Source of the DNA: Paramecium pentaurelia
Lineage: Eukaryota; Ciliophora; Oligohymenophorea; Peniculida; Parameciidae
Length of the DNA stretch: 64,000 bases
NCBI GenBank assembly: GCA_905183005.1
Contig: CAJJDO010000006.1
Coordinates: 134,017-198,016, forward strand
Direction of reading: 5' to 3'
Of this stretch, positions 1 to 9,597 are shown piece by piece (the first letter of the stretch is position 1; each line of letters begins with the position of its first letter). The translations under genes were made by a program, and so were the position numbers. The notes beneath the pieces were generated by a model. The model worked only from the letters and a program-made list of their open reading frames with translations. It was not told the DNA's origin and did no database searches.

Positions 1-205
1 TGAAAAAATTAGAGCCTGCAAGTGTTAAATTATGTGCTTGTTTTCTTAAGACTGGTAAAATGATAATTAAAAATTAGGAAAATAAAAAATAAATATCTAA
101 CCTGATTATCTATGCACAGAAATAGAAGATAAATTTATTATTGGTTATGGTTTAGATTGGGATGAATATGGAAGAGGATTGGATCAATTATATTATATCT
201 AATGA
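1..205 (+). CDS. HPRT: Hypoxanthine-guanine phosphoribosyltransferase, C-terminal end (partial)
   Basis: Purine salvage enzyme that joins hypoxanthine or guanine to PRPP in the cytosol; only the last ~60 codons lie in the window. With TAA read as Gln, the end reads PDYLCTEIEDKFIIGYGLDW followed by DEYGRGLDQLYYIQ and TGA at 203-205. This is the family's C-terminal block, usually PDYVGFEIPDKFVVGYGLDY then NEYFR/DEYGRNL. The preceding codons (KLEPASVKLCACFLKT) match the beta-strand before it. The two parts are in different frames and are joined by a 23-nt GT...AG intron at 55-77. The catalytic loop and PRPP motif are upstream of the window. Identification rests on the tail alone, but it is a distinctive tail. 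Confidence 0.85.
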
Positions 206-1471
206 GTAATATTATAGTTTAAACATTCAATCAACATAATATACAATTAACATTCAATCTTAATTGATTTTATTCAATCTTTTATTATGACATAATATTA
301 TCTGAAAGAAAACCTTAAGTTTATTAAAGAGAAGTAATAGTTATTCTTAATACACAGTATCATCTCTTAACAAACTTAAATATAAAATATAATTGTGATA
401 TTCAATATATTAATTTATAGAAATATAGATTCAATGATTTTGTATTTATTAACTATTCACAAATAATTTTAGTCGAATCTTTGGTTTAATAACAGATGGA
501 GGTATCTAAGAGAGAGGAACTTATTATTGAAACTTACTCTTATGAAGTAACCATTTTTTACTTACTATTTTTACATTAATAATATTAGTTTCTCTTAATT
601 GTAAACTAATTTTTGAGTTGTCATGAATGTTGGTTGAACTCTAATTCTTTTATTTATCTTTGTTAATAAATTATTTCTTATTATTGTAATTGAAAATCAA
701 CCATCTAAGTTTGTTTTTAATATTTTCTCTTTCTAACTTAGTCAAACATTCAGTCTAATTTTGCTTTAATTATTTCATTAATCAAAATATTAAAAATTAG
801 CATTAAACATCTATCTTACTTATACTCTTAGTTTGAAATCTTTGCTCAATTTTTAATCAAAATCATTAAGTAACTTATTCTTATTTATTTATGTATTTTT
901 TTAAATAAATACTTTTGTGCTTTTATGTAATCAACTTATATGCTTGATTAAACTAGAAACCTCTAATCTTACTCCATTTGTTACAAATATTTAAGATAAT
1001 TAGATATTTCAACATATATTTTTAAATATTAAATATATATTAATATTATACTTATTTTGTTTTTGTCAATCTCAATTCTTATTTGTTTTTTAAGTGTGTC
1101 TTTGTAAATCATTTAAAGTTATTTATTATTTAATATGTATTTCAGGATAATTAGATTCAAGAATAAGAAGTTTAAAAAAAGAAATTTTTTAACTAATACA
1201 TTAAATTAATAAATTGTTCTTATTTTTTATAATTAATATAATATCAAATAAAATAACTACTATTTGAAACTCAAATTCTTTTGTAATTTTATATATGAAT
1301 TTAAAACACATGAAACAATTATATTTATATATCTTTAATCACAAAATCATATTCTAATGATTTTAATAAATATATATATATGTTATTTAATGTATATAAT
1401 GAATAAGAATATAAATATATATAATATTTAGGTAAATGTGATTATTTGTAAACCAAAATTAAAATTTATTT
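206..1471. other. 1.27 kb with no convincing gene
   Basis: Very AT-rich, with long T and A tracts and TATA-like runs (for example 1370-1430). A TGA-free run starting with ATG at 496 and ending at TGA 691-693 would encode 65 residues, but it is rich in Leu, Phe, Ile and Tyr, shows no motif and does not extend by any clean short intron. I take it as chance or a decayed remnant. The right end is the promoter side of the DAHP synthase gene. Confidence 0.5.
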
Positions 1472-2683
1472 ATGAATTAAGATAAAGAATGGAGTTAAGA
1501 TAGTTGGAAAAATTATTCAGCTTTATAATTACCCATATACTAAGATGCTTAACTATAGTAATGATATTTTAGAAATTAGTTAAGATACCCTTCAAAAAAT
1601 AAAAAATCTTCCAGAAATCCTAAATTTTGAGGATATAAATGTTTTTAAAAGTTAAATGATTAAGGTTAGTAAAGGTGAGAAATTTGTTCTTTAATTGGGT
1701 GATTGTGCAGAAGTGTTTGATGAATGTACTGATGAACATTGGAAAGAGAAATTTAGTTTTTATGATGTATAAAACAAAAATAATGTAGCGAATGGGCTAA
1801 ATCTTAGATGCAATAGTTATTGGTAGGACTTGTGGATAATTTGCAAAACCACGATCATAATTATTAGAAAAGGATGGCACATTAAATTATAGAGGAGATT
1901 TAATAAATTCATTAAGTAGAGATGATAGAGATCCTGATCCTTCACGTTTATTATTGGGTGCTCATTATACTAAAAAGGGTATAGAGAGTCTAAAGCAGTA
2001 TGAGGGTTAATAAATTTGGGTTTCACATGAATGTTTACATCTTGGATATGAATCAGCTTTTGTGAAATAAAATTAAGATAAGTAGTATTATTTAACTAAT
2101 ACTCATTTTCCATGGATTGGGGACAGAACAAGATTACATGATCATGCACATTCAAATTTTATTAAAGGAATTTACAATCCTGTTGGAATAAAGGTAATTC
2201 TAATAATCTATGTAGATTGGATAAACAATTAATAAGACAGAATTCATAAATGTATTTAAATTAATTAATCCAAAAAATGAAGATGGAAGAGCATTTGCTA
2301 TTATTAGATTAGGAAAAAATAAATTAGACAAATTAAAAGATATTATTCATTGGAAATAGGAAGAAAAATTAAATATTTCATTCTTTTTAGATCCTATGCA
2401 TGGTAATAATATAGATAAAAGTGGACACAAAATTAGAAAAATAGAAGACATTATGTATGAAATCTAATAATTTTTTACAATACTGGAATAATAGAATGAA
2501 ATTCCTGCAGGTTTACATTTAGAATGCACACCTTATGATGTAACTGAATGTATAGAAAATGATGAAGATATCAATCCTAAAAAATACACTACTGCTTGTG
2601 ATCCTAGATTGAATTTTAGACAAACTAGAAAAATTATAATTTTTGTTAATACTCTTCTTAAAAAATTAAGGAATAAATAATGA
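1472..2683 (+). CDS. Class II 3-deoxy-D-arabino-heptulosonate 7-phosphate (DAHP) synthase
   Basis: First enzyme of the shikimate pathway: condenses phosphoenolpyruvate with erythrose 4-phosphate. Class II signatures are seen in order: WSQDSWKNYSALQLPIYQDA at the N-terminus, LQLGDCAEVFDE, GRTCGQFAKPRS, YRGDLINS, WVSHECLHLGYESAF, WIGDRTRLHDHAH, GIYNPVGIK, DPMHGN, LHLECTPYDVTEC and TACDPRLN. The metal ligands known for the family (Cys of DCAE, His of DPMHGN, Glu of HLE, Asp of CDPRLN) are all present. Exons 1472-1557, 1580-1766, 1789-2193 and 2216-2683 are joined by three 22-nt GT...AG introns. They sum to 1146 nt, giving 381 residues with no frameshift. This is shorter than the roughly 460 residues common for bacterial class II enzymes, and there is no obvious targeting peptide. 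The start is the first ATG, right before the conserved WSQDSW block. Confidence 0.92.
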
Positions 2684-3262
2684 AAAATTATTTTTAAATT
2701 TTTAATGACTTATATATGTATTAATAGTATTATTATCAAATTGATATCAAATTTTACATATTCTATTATTATCATTAGAATAATATTATATAATAGAAAT
2801 TCTGACTATTATTATTAAATTTATTGATTCATATTTAAAGTAGACTCCTAAATTTTTCATTATTATCCATATTTTATTTAAATTAAGTTCTATCAAGAAA
2901 CTTCTATCCTTATTAAATAGAATAATTAAAAATTTCAATTCAAATAAAAGATTATCAGTATTGAGGGGGGAACTCGATATTTAAAATTAATTCTTTAAGT
3001 TAAATAAAAATTACATATTGATAAGAACTTTAGATAATATGAATAATATTATGATATAGATAATTGATTTCTTTTAGATGATTATAAAAGGAAAATATAA
3101 TGAAAATAAAATAGAGAAAAATAATAGATTTATATATATATATGTATTTATATAAAGAATCTAATTAATAAATATTAAAAGTTGACTTGTCTATTTAATA
3201 TTTATTAATTTTTGAACAGAATAAAAACTCATAAGCAAGTTACTATTACAAGTTAAAGACAC
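2684..3262. other. Intergenic, between two convergent gene ends
   Basis: AT-rich spacer between the 3' ends of the DAHP synthase (+) and PUF (-) genes. I see no open frame with recognisable content. The only compositional oddity is a run of six G near 2964, unusual for this DNA but without further structure. It should hold the polyadenylation signals of both genes, which I cannot pinpoint. Confidence 0.4.
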
Positions 3263-4852
3263 TCATACAGTATCCAAAATTAAACCAACTCTTTATCCGA
3301 ATTCCGAGTTTTTAATTTATTAAATAAGATCTGGATGCTGTTTCAATAACGATATTAGATAATGAACTGAAGGATCTGCACTTATTAGAACTTTTTTCAT
3401 AACATAGTTTCCAAAAGGATGGATGGATAAGTTATAAAATACAAATCTAAAGATTAATCAATAAAGTACTAATTATTAGATTATGTACATAAGTTCTTAA
3501 TAATTTAAGATGGTCCCATAAGATCAAGATACTTTTCAACAGTATTGCTACCAAATTTATTACTACTTAATTATTCGAAGTTTTCTTTAATAATTTGGCA
3601 AATTAAAGATTTTTCCTTTTATGGTCCACTTCTAAGAAGGTATTAGATTATATAATTTCCAAATTCCTAATAACATAATTAATAGGCTATGGAAATTAAT
3701 ATGTCTAAAATTCTTTAGGTTATTTCCAAAGGGTAAAGTTCTAAGACTCTTTGAATTAATCTACAACCATAGGTCTACTTTGAGAGAATAGTAATCTTAA
3801 ATAATGAAATTAATTACACATTCTTCAATTTAAGGGATAATGAATAATAATGTAGATTTGTCTAATATTTCAAAACATGATAGCAGTACATAATTACCAT
3901 TCAGATCATTTAAAAGTTGATTGATATGTGGATATAGTGTTTTAATTAATGATTAAATTAATTCATGAGAATCTCTTTGAATAGATAGATAAATGGTTAC
4001 TTAACGAATTCTATCATCTTCTAAACAACTCTACATGCATATTAATTTTTTGATAATTCTAAGATGTGACAAATCAAGAGAGAATACAACTTATATTTTT
4101 ATTCATAATCTGCGACATCAAATATTTTTTACACTGTATAATTACCAAACATATCTTTAGATGCTTTTACACAAACCTTTTCAACTTAACAATAAATGAG
4201 TCTTTTTTAATTGCGATCATTATTATCTAAAACATTTTATAATTTTCTATTAATTAATTGATTTCCACATATTTATTCCTTAGAATTATTAATTATTATA
4301 TTTACAAGATCCTTTTAACTAAGTTACAATTTCCCTTCAAGAATTTGAACACTGTTAAATTAAAATTATGTATGTTAATATTCCATTGGTTAAACTGTGA
4401 GATGTTTTTTAACTTTTTATTTCAACTACAGTTATTCTAATGAATCAAATGCTGCTAAATATTATTGAAAATTTTATACATTAATAATTATTAGCTGAAC
4501 CAAAGAATTCTAAATCTGTTGTTTAATTTAAAGTATTAGATAATTAAGACTGTCTGTATATGGATTATATATATATAAATAAATACATTTCTATAGATGT
4601 TTATGTATGAAAAAATATTCGCTATTTCTATTATGATCCTAATCCTGTAGAAATGATACTCCCATTTGAATTGTGAATATAATCTTATTTAATATGCTAT
4701 TCTGGATTGAATTCTTTTGATTTTAGTGATAATTTTTTCTTCCTCTTATACAAAATTGGTACTAATTAAATTTCATCATCTGAGAATAGTTAATTAATAA
4801 TACCACTTAATATGGATCCTATTAGATCTTTTTCTTCACTTTAAGATGCCAT
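3263..4852 (-). CDS. PUF (Pumilio) family RNA-binding protein
   Basis: Sequence-specific binder of mRNA 3' UTRs, usually a translational repressor in the cytoplasm. At least seven PUF repeats are readable: MFGNYTVQKIFD, YACRVVQKMIE, NGNYVLLSCFEI, YGCRLIQRVLE, FGNYIIQYLL, FGSNTVEKYLD and PFGNYVMKKVL. In the repeat code their base-contact residues (NY-Q, CR-Q, NY-S, CR-Q, NY-Q, SN-E, NY-K) match classical Pumilio repeats 2-8. GNQLINRKLQ upstream could be a degenerate repeat 1. The first ~200 residues are not conserved and probably flexible. Four introns (25, 26, 22 and 23 nt) must be removed; the remaining 1494 nt give 497 residues. A 33-nt in-frame GT...AG segment right after codon 88 may be a fifth. 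The start is the ATG at 4852; the protein ends just after the last repeat (FGQRVGLILDTV). Confidence 0.9.
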
Positions 4853-5328
4853 ATTAAATAAAATTTTGATTATATAGAGTGAATATTTATAATATCATTA
4901 AATACTACAGTTTATAATGATTTAAATCATGATTATATTGGATAGAATCAAATCCAAATAAGGTTATTAGATTATTATAATATATAATACTTATTTTATG
5001 TATATGTTATTATTCAAAATTATGTTCCAATAAGTTGGATCAACATTTAATATTGATTTTTTTATTATTTTATTTATATAATATTCTCATCAAACATTTC
5101 TCTAAAAATTAGAAGAGTTGTAATTAATTAATCTTAAAATATAAAAATTTAATGAAGAATATAAAAATTTAAATATAATATATTTGTAAACGCGGAAAAG
5201 TAAACTAAAATAATGACATTACATATAATTTATTTAAAGTATTCTTTTTAAATAATATTTATAGTATTAAAATATAGACAGTACAAAAATTTAATATGAT
5301 TTAAGTTAAGTTCTGCTAAGACTAAATT
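4853..5328. other. Intergenic, upstream of the PUF gene
   Basis: 476 bases of AT-rich DNA between the PUF start and the MORN gene's stop, both on the minus strand. It includes long A/T runs and no frame worth calling. The PUF promoter should lie in the part next to 4853. Confidence 0.4.
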
Positions 5329-6232
5329 TCAATCAAAATTGATTGGACTTAGTATTTTTAGATTAGATGCTATTCGTTTTCCATTTTGATATTTAATTTT
5401 TATAGGTTAACCATCTGATTTTATTAATTCTCCTTCACCATCTTGATTATCATCCTTCCAATAACCTTTATATTATTTCCCATCTGTCCAAGTATATACT
5501 CCATATCCATTTTTTTTATTTTATTTAAAAGAACCTTCATAGACTGATTGATTTGAGAGTGTTAATTTTCCTTAACCTTCCATTTAATTATTAACCCAAT
5601 ACCCTTCATATTTTAAACCATTGAGTCCTTGATAAATACCAAAACCATTCAAATTATTATTATCAAATTAACCTTCATAACTGGTTCCGTCTTCATATTA
5701 AACATAACCTTTACCATGTTTGAGATTGTTTACAAATTATCCTTGATATGTATATTAATCTATAATAAGGCATATAGTTACTTATAACTATTTCTTTGCC
5801 ATAACCATGTTTTTTATTTTTAACCCATTCGCCAATATATATGTTATTATCTAGGTCTGTGAATCTACCAAAGCCATGTATTAATCCTTATTCGAAATAT
5901 CCTTCATAATGGCTACCATCATGAAATGAAATCAATCCATATCCTGACATAGATAAATTGATCTAAATTTCTAGACCATCTTTACTGTGCATTGTAATTG
6001 GCTTTTTAGATTAAAATGTTAAGGGTTCCATTTTTTTGATTTAAAGTTAATGTATTTTATTTTAAAGATCGCATTCTTCTGAAGCAGTATTTAATCTGAT
6101 ATTCTCATTGTTTACATTTAATGGTGGTTAACACATATTTGAAGTTTCTTCATTTTATTCGTCACAAGAGCATTGTTTTTCTACAATAATATTCTATTAT
6201 ATGTGTGGCTATTTGAGTGTACAAGATCCCAT
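5329..6232 (-). CDS. MORN-repeat protein with possible lipid-anchored N-terminus
   Basis: Protein of 293 residues built from seven complete MORN repeats plus an eighth partial one at the C-terminus (from about residue 115 on). Examples are YEGYFEQGLIHGFGRF, YIGEWVKNKKHGYGKE, YQGQFVNNLKHGKGY, YEGQFDNNNLNGFGI, YEGYWVNNQMEGQGK, YEGSFKQNKKNGYGV and YKGYWKDDNQDGEGE. MORN arrays typically bind membranes or act as scaffolds at the cortex and cytoskeleton of ciliates and apicomplexans. The protein starts MGSC: Gly2 fits N-myristoylation and Cys4 a neighbouring palmitoylation site (inference from the motif). One 22-nt intron lies inside the third repeat; without it the length is 882 nt. The first ~100 residues are Cys/Gln-rich and show no domain. 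No kinase or other enzyme domain is attached. Confidence 0.85.
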
Positions 6233-6559
6233 ATAAATATATTTCTAAAATTATCAATCTAATAAATAATATTTTCTTATTTTTAAATTACTTATTAATA
6301 ATTTTTGATAAATAATGGATTTAGAGTAAAATAAAAGAGAAAATAAAAAATGATTAAGAATTATTGTATTGATAATTTAGAATGACTTATGAAAATAAAT
6401 ATATATATAATTTATATATATATATAAAGAGATCATATAATTTAATCGGAATTCATCAAGAAAGTTAATAATTATTAAAGAATAATGTGTTTAGATTATT
6501 AATGGATGATTTGATTATTAAAAGAAATATTTAAAAAAAAATAAAATATCCAAATCAAA
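6233..6559. promoter_or_regulatory. Divergent promoter region of the MORN gene and the 6560 gene
   Basis: 327 bases separating two diverging start codons, AT-rich and including an alternating TA tract near 6397-6426. It must hold both promoters. No specific binding site can be named. Confidence 0.4.
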
Positions 6560-7270
6560 ATGTTACATCAATACTTAAGTGATTTTGAATCTTTCGATAA
6601 TTGTAGCTTTATTCTAGAAGAAAATAACAAAATTTAATATCAGAAACTGAATCTATTTAAAAATGATTCATTTTAAGAATTCGATATTGATTTTGAATAG
6701 AGATCAACAAATATTGTTAATCAACCTTATATTAGTCATTAAGAAATAATTAAAAAAGAAAATAGTTCAACACTTAATAAAAAGATTAAGAAATAATCAA
6801 AAAAAGAAAGAAATTTAAAGGATTATAAGAAGAATATCTGTAGAAATATTTTAAGACATGCCATAAAATCAATGAATAATGACTAAGATTGCATTAATTA
6901 CCTATCAGAATTGGTTGATAATAGCAAATAATTCAGTATGTATTATAACAGATAATTGGAATAAATTACTGGCTTCAGAGTTTTAAGAGATCATTTGATT
7001 TAATTGAAAGAGGATTCTTAGATTGTATAGAATAGAAAATTAGCTTTTAAACATTATTTATTATGGTACCTAAAATCTAAAGCAACAGCAATGATTTTAA
7101 GAGGTGAAACTCAAAATCCTTAAGAATATTTACGATATAAGAATGAAGTCTTAATTTATTATATACATCAACCTCATGAATGGATATCAAATAACCCAGA
7201 GTGGTTGAATGCAACCACAACAGGAAGAGATAAATAGTTCCAATCAAATACAGATAGTTTATGTATTTGA
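6560..7270 (+). CDS. Unrecognised 236-residue protein
   Basis: Single-exon gene without introns: ATG at 6560, TGA at 7268-7270, open only when TAA/TAG are read as Gln. The N-terminal half is polar and acidic with a Lys-rich stretch (KKIKKQSKKERNLKDYKKN). The C-terminal half looks folded, with aromatic residues (HYLLWYLKSKATAMILRGE, IHQPHEWISNNPEWLNATTT). No transmembrane segment or signal peptide. I do not recognise a family. The balanced composition and length make it a real gene rather than a chance frame. It diverges from the MORN gene and is followed 103 bases later by another plus-strand gene. Confidence 0.6.
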
Positions 7271-7373
7271 GTTGTCTTGGGATAATTACAATATTATAGC
7301 TGCGTGGTCTCACACCACAGAGAATGAAGACATTTGATTAAATATTTGTCTTTATTTTTTAATTTAATTATTT

Positions 7374-8841
7374 ATGAAATAACAAATAGATCTCAAGTTA
7401 TTACAATAATAAAGAGAAGAACGATTTTAAAAGAGTTTATTTGGTGCTAATCAAATGACTTAATAAATTGAAGATAAACCTGCCAATACCAAAGTTCCTT
7501 TATTGTCTAATGAAAATTTTGTATAAATTTATGTAAAATGTACTATCACTCCAGAAGTATGATTATTTTAATATTCTTAGTTTGTGGCATAGAAAGAATT
7601 GAGAGAGGATAATGTAGACAATGAGATTGATATAGTATTTGATGATGTAATAGGTAAATTTATTATTAATAAAATATAGAAAATGAGGAATTAGGAATGA
7701 AAAAAGAGTATAATGTATTTGTGGAAAGACAATTAGTTTAGCAAATTAAATTGTTAAAATAGAATTACATAGAGAAATAAGATTTGATTAAAGTAATCTA
7801 TAAATTTAGATGAAGATGCCTGTATGTGGATCCAATGGTATAAGATTACCAGAAGAATAAGATCTATTACTTTATTTTGAATTCTTTAAAATTAGAGAAA
7901 ATTCAACTGAATGCTAATTATTACTTCAATCATAAGATTTAAAATCTTAATATGGACTTTTGATTTGTGGATGTCTATTTAATGATGAAATTGCATAAGA
8001 TCTCTCCTTTAAATTATTAACTAAGAAACCTACATTAGAAATCATTATGAAATTGTTATTAGTTACAGTGCACTATGAATCAAAATATTAAATGTATATG
8101 TACAAGTAAATATATTATTTATTCTTAAGATTAGTAAAATAATTATTATATTATTATAATGGAATTCTTAAGGAAATCACAGATCCATTATTAAGCGATG
8201 TGATTTAGAATCTAAAGCAATTATCAATAGAAAAACCAAATATCATTAGAGTTAATAATAAGAATTTCTCATTAAAAATAAATACAACATTCCTCTATCC
8301 ATTATATAAATAATATGAGAAGGAGAGAGCTACAGTATTTAAACCAATTAATGAATACACTCAATTTCAAGTATTACGAAATGCAGATATTCCAGATCAA
8401 ACAGAAGATTCAGAATATCCACATATTTATATAATATAAAAATAGAGTGATTAATAACAATATCTTTATGGAGTATAATTAGAAGCACATGCAGAAATAT
8501 AAATATATGATAATAAATGTGAAAAATATTAGAAATATAATGATTCATATTTAGGTTGTGTAGAAAGAAATATTTGGGGAACTTCTATGGTTGTATATGA
8601 TGATGGATATCCAGAATCTGTTTAATTGTAATTTCCTGATTGGATAGGTTAGAAGAGAAGGAGATTAATGAAAATTGAATATGAGACTAATATCATGGCA
8701 AATGAACCAAGATATTTTGATACAGTATATTTAAATCTAGATACAAAATAATGGGAAGGTAATTTATTTGAATTATTATAAAATTAGAATTAATTACATT
8801 AAGACCACATTATAATTAAGAAAAGGATTGCTATTAATTGA
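7374..8841 (+). CDS. Possible Tubby-like protein
   Basis: Protein of 464 residues encoded in four exons (introns of 24, 26 and 23 nt; 1395 coding nt). The C-terminal part recalls a Tubby domain: an IYIIQKQSDQQQYLYG strand, then YLGCVERNIWGTSMVVYDDG, which resembles the family's YxGxxRSNxxGTxFxxYDxG, and later YETNIMANEPRYF, which resembles YExNxLGxxGPRxM. Known Tubby domains bind phosphoinositides and often deliver cargo to cilia. Differences count against a firm call: the GPR motif is EPR, and the usual hydrophobic C-terminal helix is replaced by a polar Gln-rich tail (ELLQNQNQLHQDHIIIKK). The N-terminal ~250 residues look helical and match nothing I know. The third intron is 23 nt if the second downstream AG is used; the first would make it only 17. 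Confidence 0.45.
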
Positions 8842-9143
8842 ATTTCTTTGGGTAATTTTAAATCAATATATATAATTAGACGAGCTAAAATTGCATCTGC
8901 TCGTAATTTCTAATTAATCAAAGCTGGAGATGATAAAACAATCCAATTATTACATGGAAAGATGGAGGCTAATAGTTTCAATTTAGATTTCAGACCTTCT
9001 CTCAGTATCTTATAAGCATTTGCTATATCAATGGTTTCTATAAGTTCTAAAGCACTTGTGTCATGATTATTAAAATTAATATAATAAATCCCGCACTCAT
9101 AATTTTCTAATATATTTTATTCAATATTATAATAAGGTATCAT
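8842..9143 (-). other. Open frame overlapping two gene ends; uncertain
   Basis: A TGA-free minus-strand frame beginning with ATG at 9143 reads MIPYYNIEQNILENYECG, then ETIDIANAYKILREGLKSKL and ALINQKLRADAILARLIIYI. It looks protein-like, but it starts inside the 3' end of the 9121-9560 gene and runs into the 3' end of the 7374-8841 gene without meeting TGA. No intron I can find ends it. It could be a separate small gene whose last intron I miss, or the frameshifted continuation of the gene to its right. Confidence 0.25.
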
Positions 9144-9560
9144 CTGGCTCATCATCCTCCCCTTGAAGAGCTCTTTGACCTTCAATGAAATGATTGTATT
9201 GCCTTATTGTTTGATATAGAGTAGACATATCTGCATATTTCATATAGAATGTTCTTTCCCATCCATTTACTTAAATTAATAAAGATATTGTATACTAAAT
9301 TTTATTTCCCATTTACTTGAGATACATTCAACTGATTCTCTATATGTGGATTCAAAGTTTGGCTAATGTAATTTCTTATCTAAATTCATAGTTTAATATT
9401 GTAAATGTCTATAAAAGAATAATAAGTCAATAAACCTTAATAATTTTGTGCCATGAAGATCAGTTGGATTGGAAACAAAATTCATCTTCAAAACATATCT
9501 AAAGATTGGATTTAAAAGGGATCCAGCTTGCATTATTACCCTTTTTCTTTTAGTACCCAT
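9121..9560 (-). CDS. Unrecognised 137-residue protein
   Basis: Starts MGTKRKRVIMQAGSLLNPIF and ends GEDDEPDDTLLQY before TGA at 9123-9121. One 26-nt intron splits ECISSKWEIKF from INGWERTFYMKYADM; after removal the length is 414 nt. It has a basic N-terminus, a central hydrophobic stretch (GTKLLRFIDLLFFYRHLQY) and an acidic tail. The central part has a slight look of a peroxisomal PEX11 N-terminus, but the resemblance is too weak to name it. It diverges from the coiled-coil gene at 9598, with 37 bases between the start codons. Confidence 0.5.
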
Positions 9561-9597
9561 TTATTTAATTAACCGTATATAAATTTATTTAAATCTA

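Noticed and set aside
1550..1790. Apparent frameshifts near the start of the DAHP synthase gene, suggesting a pseudogene
   Set aside because: Two 22-nt GT...AG introns at 1558-1579 and 1767-1788 explain both shifts and restore the conserved motifs exactly.
2964..2969. Run of six G in very AT-rich DNA as a possible structural or telomeric element
   Set aside because: Single short run with no repeat; Paramecium telomeric repeats (C4A2/C3A3 type) are not seen.
3263..4500. Plus-strand open frame of moderate length opposite the PUF gene
   Set aside because: It is the antisense of the PUF repeats; the minus strand gives seven recognisable repeats, the plus strand gives none.
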